From: Tricholoma matsutake
Taxonomy: Eukaryota > Basidiomycota > Agaricomycetes > Agaricales > Tricholomataceae
Reading direction: 5' to 3'
Length of the DNA stretch: 64,000 nt
Assembly (NCBI GenBank): GCA_026075535.2
Contig: AP026549.1
Span: forward strand, 1,798,001 to 1,862,000
Shown: positions 21,061 to 33,073 of the stretch, piece after piece
How the letters are laid out: each line of letters begins with the position of its first letter
How positions within the stretch are numbered: position 1 is the stretch's first letter
Made by a program: the position numbers and the translations under genes
The notes under the pieces: model-generated
The model's input: the letters and a program-made list of their open reading frames with translations, nothing else
Told to the model about the DNA's origin: nothing
The model's database searches: none

Positions 21061-21422
21061 TTTGTTTGGGTTTCCTGGTTGAGTATCATCATTTTGGAGC
21101 CCACCGTGAGGGTTTCTAAATTATTTCATTGCCTAATCCATCTTGAATCTCCCGGCTTAGGCCAACACAAGCTAGAAACCTACAGATCGACACTCGCCAT
21201 GCCTTTGAATCTCTCAAACAATCAGGAGATATTCTAATCCCTGTTTCCAAAGCAGAATCAACTTATTGTTGACTATTCCCTTCACCAATCTCATCGCCCT
21301 CTACATCATCCTCTACTTCTTTGTCTTCATCATCTACATCTTCATTCATCCTTCCAACAACTTTGACTCCTCTACCATCATTCACACAAGTTTTAACCCC
21401 TGCCCCTAGAAACATCACATTC
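21061..21422 (+). other. Gyp3 leader, no gene
   Basis: Includes TGGAGCCCACCGTGAGGG at about 21096-21113, a sequence type often found just after the LTR in such elements and a possible primer-site region. No coding potential. Confidence 0.4.
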
Positions 21423-22177
21423 ATGACTACACAAGCAATGATGCCAGCTCGTGGTCATTCCACAGCTCCAAAATTTGACCCTACCCAGCTGTGAGAACTT
21501 TGCCGATATTTTAATGAGCTTGAATTACTTTTCTCAGTGTGCAATGTCACGAACTCAGAAGATATGAAGAAGCACACTTGTTGCTACCTTGATATTGACA
21601 CTTCTGAGCTCTGGGGATCAATTCCAGAATACGACACCGGCATTTCATTCCAGAACTTTCACATTGCTATTCACCAACTGTACCCTGGTTCCAAAAATGA
21701 TCAGAAATGGTCAATTTCAGACATGGACAAACTCGTTGGTGAACAACTTCACATAGATATTTACAACATGAGCGATTTGGGATTATACTTTTGGTCATTC
21801 TATAACATTACAAAGTTTCTATCTACTAAAGGCAGGATTTCCAACCCTAAACAAAGCAGAGCCTTTGTCCGGGGTTTCCAACCAGGTTTATGGGCTAGAA
21901 TTGCTTGACAACTTGAACTAAAATTCCCCAATCACTACCCCAATGATCCCTACCCACTCGATGATATTCATGCAGCAGCAAAATTCATTTTAGCAGGATC
22001 CATCAACTTGGATTTGACATCACTACTCAGTTCGCATTCTTCAGCACCTTTGGCAATTCCAACAACATTGACATCTTTGCCTCAAATTAAATTGGAAGAT
22101 CTTATGGAAATCCTCAAGAAATTTGCAGCCACCCCTGTAACCACTTTAGCAGGTACAAAGACCACGAACACTACTTG
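21423..22177 (+). pseudogene. Gyp3 Gag (two TGA breaks)
   Basis: Capsid protein of a mushroom-type Gypsy family. ATG 21423 gives MTTQAMMPARGHSTAPKFDP, then ELELLFSVCNVTNSEDMKKH, WSISDMDKLVGEQ, FLSTKGRISNPKQSRAFVRG and FQPGLWARIA, the characteristic order of this gag. TGA at about 21492-21494 and at 21906-21908 interrupt it where Arg is expected. It ends TGA at 22175-22177. The distal zinc knuckle is in the next frame downstream. Confidence 0.8.
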
Positions 22178-22196
22178 ACCTAACAGTGGATTTCAT

Positions 22197-23560
22197 TTGG
22201 ACCAGCTCAAAACTTTAGTTTGCATCTTTTGTGGGCTTACATTTTTCATTAGTGATTGCTTGGTTTTCCAGTCATATATCAACAAAGGAAAGGGTAAGAA
22301 GAACACTGAAGGCAAAATCGTTCTCCCAAATGGTCAATTCACTCCTCGAAGCATCCCCGGTCATTTTATCAAGGACAGAATTGACGAATGGACTCGACAA
22401 AACCCTCCATCTAACATTACCCCTTCACTAATGTATGTATAATATTGCACCTTTGACAGTTTCTTTGATGCCATCCAGAGGTGTCTACCAAATTACCGAC
22501 CTATCCACAATGGCCAAAGATTGTATTGCACAACTCAAACAAGAGATATATACTTTGCGAAGTGGTAGACCTTTTGCACAAACTGATTCAAATGTGCCAA
22601 CAGTTCCTACCTCATGGCCCTTGATCCTTGCGCCGGTCAAACGATTCATCCCACAACCACCAGCACCATCAATATCATCCACAGCAACCAACCTACCTAA
22701 TTCGAATTTGGCACCATCTTCAACCTCCAAGAAACCATCGCAACCAGTAATACATCCCTACAATGGCGCTAAAGAAAATTTGTACCTACCTCCCCATGAA
22801 TGCAACTTCACATCAACAGGAAAAGCAAAAGATGGCCCATCATACCATACCCAAGCCCCTATTCAAAAGGACAAAATCGCCGAAGACATCTTCACCCGAT
22901 CGATGAAAACCCCAATTATCACTCTAACTCCCAAAGAATTACTTTCACTATTGCCTGAAGTTCATACAAAATGGAAGGAACAGGTCACTGCGTGTTGTAT
23001 CCAGCAACCTGAAGGAAATAACGCTATGAATCTCCTTCACAATGACATTTTCATAATTAAGGACCCTTACAAAACCTATATTAGCAGTCTTCACCCTGGA
23101 GAAATACCTGAACCTTTCATCACATCCAAGGAATCACACTCTATTAGATCGGTCATTATGAACATCAACAGCAGAAATCCAGTCAAAAGCGTAGTTGATC
23201 CGGGTTCATCAATCATTGCAATGTTGGAAGAAGTTTGTCACAAACTCGGTCTTGCATATGATCCTTTGATACACATCCCTCTACAATCAGCTAATGGTGG
23301 TATTGACCAGAGTCTAGGTTTAGCAAGGAATGTACCTTGCGAAGTCAGTAGCATCACCCTCTACATGCAAGTACACATTATCCATGATCCAGCCTATGAC
23401 ATTCTGCTCGGATGACCATTTGATGTTCTCACAGAGAGTACAGCAAAGAATTATTGAAACAAAGCACAAACAATAACTATTTTCAATCCAAACTCGACAT
23501 GATCCTGTGCTGTTCCAACTATCCCCTGATCTAATCATTGAAGAAGAGTAGTTTGCAAGG
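22197..23560 (+). pseudogene. Gyp3 zinc knuckle, linker and aspartic protease
   Basis: The knuckle reads C-I-F-C-G-L-T-F-F-I-S-D-C: the His is missing and spacing is one residue short. Downstream is KIVLPNGQFTPRSIPGHF, then a Ser/Pro-rich linker (22600-22760). The protease-like domain follows (about 23140-23420): SVVDPGSSIIAMLEEVCHKL, LQSANGGIDQSLGLARNVPC, YDILLG. The catalytic triplet is D-P-G-S rather than D-S/T-G. TGA after YDILLG (23413-23415) again replaces Arg, and further stops follow to 23560. Confidence 0.75.
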
Positions 23561-23916
23561 ATTTTCGCAACTAGAAGATAAAATCTTGGAGAATAACCAG
23601 TGTGCCCTCATTATTTCTTTCAACCATTCTAATTCATCTATAACTATCAAGTACACTGCGATTATTCCCAATATTGACTCCTCAAACTCTTTGAACACCC
23701 TTTCCTTTTCCTTGATTCTTGCAAACTTATATTTAACAGCTAGCCACCAGTATGCAACTTTCTTATCAGCCTCGATGGCCACCTCTATGCATGACTCTGC
23801 TATCATTTCCTCTCCTCATGTCTCGTCAACTGACTCTATATACCCAATCTTTGTAGCCTCAAAGAAGAAATACAAACCAGTTGCACAGAAGGTTCGACCA
23901 GTTATTACTGAACTAC
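23561..23916 (+). other. Gyp3 pol linker, degenerate
   Basis: A low-complexity Ser/Thr-rich open stretch (23538-23921) between the protease and the RT half that resumes at 29946. It ends ATTACTGAACTAC, where the last five bases are the Gyp2 target duplication. No motif. Confidence 0.5.
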
Positions 23917-24350
23917 TGTAAGGGGACTAGGGGGACTAGGGGGGTGCCCTGTGTGTTTCTCCTATTTTTTACATTCGTTCTATATTTTTCCTCACTTTGT
24001 TTCCTTCTATTCTTCATTTTCTATGATTTTTCCAGATTTTATTACTAATTTCCCTTTCTATCATGTTTGTGCATGTTGACATTTTTATATTTAGAGGTGG
24101 AGCACCCCTTCCAACATCTACCCCTTGGTATGATGTCATTTGGTGGCCTTGATCTGCCTATCTCCACCTTTTCTATTTTTAGGTTATTATTTGATTTTTG
24201 TCGTCTTCACATATACTGGGCATTGGCAAAGGAATCCTTAGAGTTTTCTCTTTGGATTTCCCTTTGCTAGGTGTGTCCCCAATCCCTGTAATATGTAGTA
24301 CAATTTTAACTTCAGATTTCCCTTTGCTAGAGGCTGAGGTTGCCCTTATA
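23917..24350 (+). repeat. Gyp2 5' LTR (434 bp)
   Basis: Same length as the 3' LTR. Differences include CATTCGTTC versus CATTCATTC and GGTGTGTCC versus GGTGCATCC, both CpG-type. Confidence 0.95.
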
Positions 24351-25633
24351 GTAGAAAACACTCTCCTAAGGCCTGAAATCGTGAATGCACTGCCCAAGAT
24401 AGGCAGGTACAGAGTGGACGACACTTCCCAAAGCTCCACAGACTCCCTACACACTGTTCCAGACAGTCCCACCTTTACTGTGTCACCATTTTCGCCAAAC
24501 ATGCCCCATAGTGACATGGACACATCAGAATGCCTTGATGCGCTTGAAAGTGATGTTTCTGGAATATGTGCGCAAATTGATTCACTTAAATCTATGATCA
24601 AAAACTTTGTCAGGACCCTCCAGACTAACCCTACAACCAATATTCCCCCCATTGTGACTCGAAGTGCACCCAACAACGATGTGCTGCCAAATGCGCCCAC
24701 TAAAGAGCATGCCCAGATTAAACCATCTCCCCCCACCAAATTTAATGGTGCATGTGCACAGGGACATGCATTCCTTAATTCCTGTGAGTTATACATCAAT
24801 TTCCAGTCGCATCAATTCGTCAATGAGGCTGCAAAAATATATTGGGCCTTCACATACATGAAATCTGAATGCACCTATCTCTACATGGACTGTATTCTGT
24901 GTCAAACTAAAGAACTCAGTTCTCTATCTTTCTCCACTTGGGGTGACTTTTGAGCCGAGTTTGTATGCCACTTTTTCCCCCTCAATGAGTGCCACCGAGC
25001 AGTGACACGACTTGAGTCATCCTCTTACCACCAGGCACATCGATCCGTGGATGATTATATCGATGAGTTTAAGGATTTGGTGGACATGGCAGGATATGGG
25101 AGTGGGCTACCAGTGGTGGTGAAGTTCCGATGGGGCCTCAATTGAGAAATTCAGGACCAGATTGCACAGATATTGGAAGGGTGCCCAGCAGACGATGATA
25201 TCTATGCTTGGTATGAAGCTGCTTCACTCTGTGATGAGAACTGACTCACAAATGCAGTGTTTAATGCTGCATTCCATGCTCCAACTATCATTCATGCACC
25301 CTACACCTTCAATCAAACCATTCCCCACCTTAACCCCATTCCTGTTCATCAGACTCCCACACCAGCCATCAATGTCCCAGTACCAATGGATGTTGATGTG
25401 ACCTGCAGCTGTGCGCATAGTTGGATCTCTGCTACCACTGTGGGGGAACTGGGCACAGGGCTGGAGCATGTCCCCATCATCAGGATATCCGCATGCTCAC
25501 CCCTGAGGGACGAGATGAACTCCTCCAAGACTTGTTGGCGCTTGTAGATGTCGAGGAAGCAAAGGATCAGGTTGCAGAGGAGATCAAGTCAGAAGTTGTA
25601 GAGGAGCAGGATTTTTCTATTTGCAGTGAGTGA
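24351..25633 (+). pseudogene. Gyp2 Gag (broken)
   Basis: The reading frame is open from within the LTR; a likely translation start is the Met at 24501 or 24516. A coiled-coil-like stretch (LDALESDVSGICAQIDSLKS) is followed by the gag core (QGHAFLNSCELYINFQSHQF, KIYWAFTYMKS). TGA at 24951-24953 follows WGDF. The core continues with DDYIDEFKDLVDMAGYGSG and TGA at 25143-25145; the copy at 13892 has CGA there. A frameshift near 25415 separates the Pro-rich tail from the CCHC knuckle C-Y-H-C-x4-H-x4-C (about 25424-25465). The end overlaps the pol frame. Confidence 0.8.
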
Positions 25634-28600
25634 ATTGTATACCCTCACTCCCAGTCCATAACCACTTTGAAGTCTTGTCAGTTGAATCCCTGGAGAATGA
25701 ATCCATTTCTGTGACTGTTCCCCTCTCTGACCCTTCAAAGTTGGCTGAAGATGTACCTGCTCTTCCCATCTCTCCCTCTGCTCCACACCCCAAAATTGAA
25801 TCATGGGAGTGTAAACTACCATGCAAATATATTGCCACATCTACTCCCTCTACACATTCCTTGAACCTAGCAATAGAACTGCAGATGACTGACACTGGAC
25901 AGATACTCAGTGTCTCTGTGCTTCTGGGCTCTGGTGCGACTGGTCTCTTCATCGATGCCCATCTTGCTCAACAACATCACCTAAATGCTCGCTCACTCTC
26001 GCATCCGATACCTGTGTATAATGTGGATGGGTCCCCAAACAAAGCTGGTGCCATCCGAGAGGTTGTAGACCTGGCCCTCTGTTACAAGGATCATAGTGAG
26101 TGTGCCCTTTTTGCTGTCACTCAATTAGGAAAGCAAAAGGTGATTTTGGGCTATCTGTGGCTTCGAGACCATAACCCAGAGGTCAACTGGCATACTGGGG
26201 AGGTTGCCATGAGCTGATGTCCATCCTGCTGTCATACTTGCTTCACAGAAGCCAGGCAAGAACATTGTGGACAGAAGGCTGCAATACGACATACTCAGAA
26301 GTGTTGTGGTGGACCCCTGCCTATACCTGAAGTGGAGTTGGAAGGGGTTCCTGATCTGATGCTGGACTTGGATGATGATGATGAGGAGCCAGAGGAAGAG
26401 GAGGAAGGTGATTGGATCTTCTACACTGCGATTCATCCATTGCACAAGGTGTGTGCTACATCGAACATATCCCAATGCCTTGCCAAGGCCTTCCACAAAA
26501 ACAATGCTGCTAAATCCTCTACTAATTCCTTGCTCCCTCATCTCCATGAGTTTGGAGATATGTTCTCCAAGGAATCATTCAACTCTCTCCCTGCGTGCAA
26601 GCCATGGGATCATGCAATCAAACTCACCCCCAGTGCAACCCCTTCATCCTGCAAGGTCTATCCTCTCTCTCCTGAGGAACAGCGACAACTTGACCAGTTC
26701 ATCGATGAGCACCTGGCCTCTGGACATATTTGACCATCAAAGTCACCCATGGCCTCTCCCTTTTTCTTTGTCAAGAAGAAGGATGGTTCACTTCAACCAG
26801 TTCAAGACCTCAGAAGGCTCAACAACATCATGGTCAAAAATCACTACCCATTACCTCTCATCTCCAAACTTGTGAACCAGCTCCGTGGAGCCTGATACTT
26901 CACCAAGCTTGACGTCCATTGGGGCTACAATAATGTGAGGATAAAGGAGGGAGATGAGTGGAAGGCAGCCTTTCATACCAACCATGGTCTTTTTGAACTG
27001 CTTGTCATGTTCTTTGGCCTCACTAATAGTCCTGTCACCTTTCAGACCATGATGAACAACATCTTCTATGACCTCATCCTCAAAGGTGTTGTTTGCATCT
27101 ATCTTGATGACATCCTCATCTTCACTCACATGGTTGAAGAGCACTGTTGCATCATGCACCTTGTCCTAGCATGGCTTCAACAGTACAAACTCTACCTTTG
27201 TCAGGACAAGTGCAAGTTTGAGAAGACCAAGATTGAGTACCTCGGCCTGATTATCTCAGAGGGTCAGGTGGAGATGGATCCTATCAAGGTGAATGGAGTC
27301 ACGGCTTGGCCAATGCCTATGAACAAGAAAGAGGTGCAGTCTTTCCTGGGCTTCATCAATTTCAATCTGCATTTTATCAAGGATTTCTCACATCATGCAC
27401 AACCACTGTTCAACTTGACAGGAAAGGAGGCATGGAGGTGGAATAATGCACAACAGGAGGCATTTGAGAAGCTTAAGGAGATGGTCACTTCTGCTCCCAT
27501 TCTTACCTTTGCTGATGATTCACATCCTTTTTGTGTAGAAGCTGACAGTTCTGACTTTGCAACAAGTGCCGTATTGTCTCAGCAGTCTCCGGAGGACCAG
27601 AAGTGGCATCCTGTTGTGTTCTACTCCAAAAGCCTTAGTGCTGTAGAGCAAGATTATGAGATCCATGACAAGGAGATGTTGGTGATAATGTGTGTGCTTG
27701 AGGAGTGGTGACACTTCCTCGAGGGTGCCCAACACAAGGTGGAAATTTGGATGGATCACAAGAATCTTGAGTACTTTATGATGGCCAAGAAATTGAACCA
27801 TCATCAAGCTTGTTGGTCCCTGTATCTATCCAGATTTGACTTCTCCTTGCACCACCATCCAGGTTGCAGCATGGGGAAGACTGATGCCCTCTCCTGATGT
27901 GCAGACCATGGGGATGGCAGCAATGACAACCAAAACATTGTGTTGTTACAGCCAGACCTGTTCACCATTTGGGCACTGGAAGGCATCACACCCCAGGGCA
28001 AGGAGCAGGACATCCTATGTGACATTTGTTGTGCAAACTGTGGCAGTTTACATGAGGATGTTGTTGTCCGAGCTGTTAAAGGGATCCACCCTTTCCTTGT
28101 GTGCAGCAGAGTGGGCTGAAAAAGAGGACTTGTTGTATATCAGGGATCACATCTACATCCCCAATGACCCAGACCTTTGCCGGTGCATCATATCCCAACA
28201 CCATGACTCACAGATTGCTGGTCATCCTGGACACTGGAAGACCTTGGAGCTCACCTCATGGAATTATTGGTGGCCACAAATGTCATGGCTCATTGGTCAG
28301 TATTGTCACACTTATGACCTTTGCTTATGCACCAAGATTCCTTGTTGCAAACCCATTGGCGAGTCCTGTTCCAGAGAGTCGTTGGGATGTTGTCAGCATC
28401 GACTTTGTGGTGGAGTTGCCAGAGTTGAATGGGTTTGATGCAGTGATGTGCACAGTTGATTCAGTGGGAAAATGGGCTCACTTCATTCCCACTCACACCA
28501 CTGTCTGTGCCCTGGGTGCTGCCCGACTCTATCTTCACCATGTGTGGAAATTACATGGACTTCCTGTTGCTTTCCTCTCTGATTGTGGCCCTCAGTTCAT

Positions 28601-29411
28601 GGCAGAGTTCACTTGCAAGCTGTACCGACTTCTGGGAATCAAACTCCTTGCTTTGACTGCTTATCACCCACAAACTGATGGCCAGACTGAGCAAGTCAAC
28701 CAGGAACTGGCGCAGTACATCCACATCTTTGTCAATGAATGCCAGGACAATTGGGATGATCTTCTCCCCTTGGCCAAGTTTGGATACAACAACCATGTCC
28801 ATGCTTCCACGCAACAGACCCCTTTCCTCTTAGACACTGGATGACATCCACACATGGGATTTGAACCTCACCAAACTCCCTCACACATCAAGACTGTGAA
28901 TGAGTTCACAAAAAGGATGCGGGATAGCTTGGAGGAGGCAAAGGCAAAGGACGACATGGCATGCTTTTATAACCAACACCATTCTCTGACCCCTCAGTAC
29001 AAGGTTGGTGATCGAGTTTATCTTGACTCCAGTGACATCTCCACTACGTGTCCATCCAAGAAACTTGCTCATCACTTCCTGGGACCTTTCCCCATCATCA
29101 AGTGTGTTGGAATGTATGCCTATCGTCTACACCTCCCAGCCTCCATGTCCAGACCCCACCCAGTCTTCCATGTCATCAAACTCCTTCCAGCTCCCCCAGA
29201 TCCATTCCCAGGATGCCATTCACACCCACCACCACCACCTACAGTAATTGAGGGAGAACCCCAATACGAAGTCAAGTCAATCTTGGACAGCTGGTTGTGT
29301 CAAGGAAAACTCCAGTATTTGGTGCATTGGAAGGGTTATGGGTATGAGGAGAACTTGTGGGTCAAAGAGTCTGATGTGAATGCCCCTCGGTTAGTCAAGG
29401 AATTCCACTGA
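25630..29411 (+). pseudogene. Gyp2 Pol: PR-RT-RNaseH-IN-chromodomain (broken)
   Basis: Protease has L-G-S-G-A-T: the catalytic Asp is Gly. RT has LDVHWGYNNVRIKEGDEWKA and Y-L-D-D-I-L-I-F; RNase H has VEADSSDFATS. The integrase HHCC finger is present (HHDSQIAGHPGHWK, C-H-T-Y-D-L-C). The core has SIDFVVELPE, LSDCGPQF and TDGQTEQ, and the chromodomain ends the frame (PQYEVKSILDSWL, YLVHWKGYGYEENLW). TGAs at 26215, 26731, 26893, 27709, 27895 and 28842 stand where Arg is conserved. Relative to the sister copy at 58412 there are two 11-nt deletions, near 28078 and 28351, each shifting the frame. The non-canonical Trp/His/Cys residues (HWG, DSW, LCRCI) are what CGN arginines become after CpG decay. 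Confidence 0.85.
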
Positions 29412-29506
29412 TGGCACACTGCTGCACCAGATCACATTCAAGTCACAGACTTTGGTTGTATGCGATTTCGAATGCATCAGGGCAATGCATCTTAGAGAGG
29501 GGGTAA

Positions 29507-29940
29507 TGTAAGGGAACTAGGGGGACTAGGGGGGTGCCCTGTGTGTTTCTCCTATTTTTTACATTCATTCTATATTTTTCCTCACTTTGTTTCCTTCTAT
29601 TCTTCATTTTCTATGATTTTTCCAGATTTTATTACTAATTTCCCTTTCTATCATGTTTGTGCATGTTGACATTTTTATATTTAGAGGTGGAGCACCCCTT
29701 CCAACATCTACCCCTTGGTATGATGTCATTTGGTGGCCTTGATCTGCCTATCTCCACCTTTTCTATTTTTAGGTTATTATTTGATTTTTGTCGTCTTCAC
29801 ATATACTGGGCATTGGCAAAGGGATCCTTAGAGTTTTCTCTTTGGATTTCCCTTTGCTAGGTGCATCCCCAATCCCTGTAATATGTAGTATAATTTTAAC
29901 TTCAGATTTCCCTTTGCTAGAGGCTGAGGTTGCCCTTATA
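29507..29940 (+). repeat. Gyp2 3' LTR (434 bp)
   Basis: Followed directly by the ACTAC duplication and then Gyp3 coding sequence. Confidence 0.95.
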
Positions 29941-29945
29941 ACTAC

Positions 29946-30434
29946 CTGATTGATTTTGCATTATTCGAACAATCACTGGTGACCCCCTTGAGAAAATGCC
30001 AAAACTCAATCCTCACCCCCCATTGTTTGTCCCTTCTCCCTGCTATACACTCAAGCACAAAGCTATTATTGACAAGAACCATCCTGGCAATTTCCTATGG
30101 CCAGAAGAATGAAAGCTTATGCACAACTTTATCTGAAATCACAAAACGGGTTTCGCATGGACTGAACAAGAATGAGGAAGCTTTTGCCCAGACTTCTTTC
30201 CTCCTATTGAATTCCCTGTTATTCCTCACACTCCATGGGTCAAATGTAATATCCCTATACCTCCTGGTCTGTATGAACAGATCTGTGAAATGCTGAAGAA
30301 GAAGATAGAAGTAGGAGTTTACGAGTTGTCGAACTCATCATATCAATTGTGATGGTTTTGCGTTGTGAAGAAAGATGCAAAATCACTTCGAATAGTACAC
30401 AGCCTCAAACCCCTTAATCAAGTAACAATTCAGC
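29946..30434 (+). pseudogene. Gyp3 reverse transcriptase, 5' part
   Basis: In-frame translation shows the approach to the RT fingers: PPIEFPVIPHTPWVKCNIPI, then PPGLYEQICEMLKKKIEVGV, ELSNSSYQL, stop (TGA for Arg), WFCVVKKDAKSLRIVHSLKP and LNQVTIQHS. It stops at the Gyp4 insertion and resumes in phase at 45120. Several TGAs lie upstream (after LWPEE, HNFI and TEQE). Confidence 0.8.
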
Positions 30435-30439
30435 ACTCT

Positions 30440-30624
30440 TGTAACAGTTAGCTACTAGTTTAGAATACTCAGGACTTACATTGTAACCAACAGAGAGCAG
30501 AACACAGTATAATTGGAAGCTATGTTGTGTACATTGTAAGTAAAGAAGTAATACCATAAACAAGTATCAACATGGTAATAATAGGTCCCTGGGTTATGTA
30601 ATATGTAATGGGGTGCCCGTTACA
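30440..30624 (-). repeat. Gyp4 3' LTR (185 bp)
   Basis: Nearly identical to 44937-45119. Differences include CCCGTTACA versus CCCATTACA (CpG-type) and a few indels. Confidence 0.95.
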
Positions 30625-30654
30625 TGCCCCTGTTTGAGATTGCCTCCAGGGAAT

Positions 30655-33073
30655 CTAAAGCAAAATAGAGAATGATTTTTGGAAGAGAAAGATAAGAAGA
30701 ATAAAAGTGCCCTCGTCATTGTCATCCCAGCCCTGCATACCATCGAAGATTGTTGAGTATGGACCATGGTTACTCAATGCATTATGTGCTGATTTGGGTG
30801 GCAAATTATGCGATGGAACCCATGTTGGAGATAGCGGTGGAGGGCCACAGTGTTTTTCCAGTGAGCTCATGAGGAGTGGCTGATGCACCAGCAAGGAGCC
30901 ACTCAAAGTCTAGGAAGCAGGACTTACCCATCCCATCATCTTCATGGCTCATCAAATATTGGATGTGAGTGATGTTGTGGTAAGTGGGGCACCACCAACC
31001 ATCCCATTGTGGTATAGCCACAGGTTCTCCACCAATATCCAATTGTTGCAACTGTTTGCAGTTGGTGTTGCAATAAAGTTGGTGGAATGGCCTGGCCTGC
31101 AAGTGTGAATGATAATTCAAATGGTGAAGGCCAAAGGTATACACATGGTCAATCCATTGCAGGGGTATCCTGTGACAAATAAGATGCTGGGTTACCATGT
31201 CCATGGTGATATCAGGTACCAATTTGTTGTCATAAGGGTGAATGGTGAGACTATCACCAGAACATTCAATGAATGGGGTGTTTGGATTCGATGAGTTCCA
31301 ATTATTAATGGCTTCGCGGTAATAACCAGGGAGGGCAATTACACATCCATAGACTCACATAAAGTTGGGTCGAGTGGTTATGGTGTGGGGGCCAAGTGCA
31401 CATCCCAGCGAATACCCAAATATACTGTGGCAATCTGCTTGAAGGGCCATGTTCATGGTGACACCATGGGTGGCATTACTGCTACCCAATTGTCCATGGT
31501 GCATGATCTACTGGGCCATCATATCAATGTCCAGTAACTGTTCCACTGGTATGGGGGTTAGTCCAGCACCACCAGTTTTGTTATGGCGATTACTTGTGAA
31601 TGCATCCTCATTGCAATGTATAGGGAAATCCTCCCATAATTGGCGATTGTTTGGAAATGGCTTTTGGATCTTGTGAAGGAAGACATTGTCCTTCAAGACC
31701 TCATGCATGGCCAGGTCCCATAGCTCCAGTACAAAACCACCAGAGATGCGATGAAACTTGATCAGCAATTGGTAGGCTTCAGTTCAGTCGATGGTGGACT
31801 CTGTGCAGTTGTTGACAAATTGTACTCCTCAAGAGACTTCATAAGGATTCATAGGGAACCCTCATGGTAGATAGGAATACAGACACCAATCACTGTCAGT
31901 CATATATAATGCATCCATACAACCCTCAAAATCGGTCGCTATGGTGGCAGTTTTTCCAGCATACACACAATTAGATTTGATGGAGTAGAAGATGTGTCAG
32001 CTAGTCATCATCCACAATTCATTGTCCTGCTCATGTTTTCCATTGACAATGACCATGCCGAGTCCATCTGGTACACAACCAGGTCAACTTTGTGCATACT
32101 GTGCTTGGCTTTCGGCGAATTCCTTCTTCCTGACCTCTCTGTTGTTGTTGTTGTCGCTGCTCTGGTCATCTGAACTAAGTTCAGATTCAGGGTCCTCCTT
32201 GTTAGACTGGGAACTGTCAACAATTGGTTTGTTAGGCTTGACTAAAGTTGGTTTCAAGGCCACTGGAACTTGAACCACCAGGGGAGTGGGGACAGGAGCA
32301 GGCACAGGGGCAACTACAGGTGTAGATGCAGGAATGGGACTGGGTACAGGTGCAATTGTAGATGCAGGTGCAGGTCAAGACATTTCATTACTGCTTGAAG
32401 CTTTGAATGAATAGTCCGGCCAATAGATATCATGATGAGGCTGTTGATCAGGTATGGGTATGCTAAGTACTTGAGGCATAGGAGATGGGGGTCTCTGTGG
32501 TGCCAAATCTCATCGTGCTGGGGATGGGGTTCTCCATCTGGGAGGTGAACGTTGACGCAGTGGTGGTGAGTCCCATCGTCTATATGGTGGAGATTCCTGT
32601 CAGTGTAGTGGTGATGGTGATCATGGATGGTAACAATCACCTCTTTGAACTGGGGGTGGGGGTGGTTGTTGCATTCAGTATTTGTTTGCCACTCGCCTAG
32701 GCAGAGGTGGAGGTGGTACCTCTGTGGGTCGTTCCTGGCCACGTACCTTGTGAGGTCAACAGTCTTCATCTTCAGGGCTCCAGTTGGTGGGAGATACTGG
32801 GTGTTTCTGTGACTCATTTGTCATTCAAGATGCCAAGGTTATGGTGGTTCATTTTGCTTGATCTACCTCTCCCTAGAGTCCATTGATCTTATCAAGTAGT
32901 TGCTCTACCACTACTTGAGCTAGGATGTCTTGTTGTAAAAAGCCTGTGAATGTCCCATCTATTCCAACCTTTTCCAATCGTTGAGTGAGTCCCTTGATTG
33001 TATCATCCATTTCAGGTAAGGCCTGATCCCGTTGATCACTGATTTGGCTGCATGATGGTTCATCAATGTCCAT
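30655..33073 (-). pseudogene. Gyp4 extra ORF downstream of integrase, function unknown
   Basis: Starts at 33073 with MDIDEPSCSQ and an acidic, coiled-coil-like first 65 residues. A Pro/Arg/His-rich segment (32400-32800) and a long Pro/Val/Ser acidic linker (32080-32310) follow. The folded-looking C-terminal domain (about 30810-31990) reads TDFEGCMDALYMTDSDWCLY, RISGGFVLELWDLAMHEVLK, WEDFPIHCNEDAF, ECSGDSLTIHPYDNKLVPDI, DIGGEPVAIPQWDGWWCPTY and MGKSCFLDFEWLLAGASATP. Stops (mostly TGA) break it, but the frame can be followed over 2 kb. Position matches an env-like or accessory ORF, but I see no signal peptide or membrane helix. I do not recognise the domain; it could also be a captured host gene. 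Confidence 0.5.

Larger units (their letters stand above)
23917..29940 (+). mobile_element. Gyp2: full-length Ty3/Gypsy chromovirus, decayed
   Basis: Two 434-bp LTRs (23917-24350, 29507-29940), TGTAAGG...CTTATA, flanked by ACTAC (23912-23916 and 29941-29945). The LTRs differ at only about six positions, so the insertion is fairly recent, yet gag and pol are littered with TGA codons and two 11-bp deletions. The polypurine tract AGAGAGGGGG is at 29494-29503. Confidence 0.95.
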
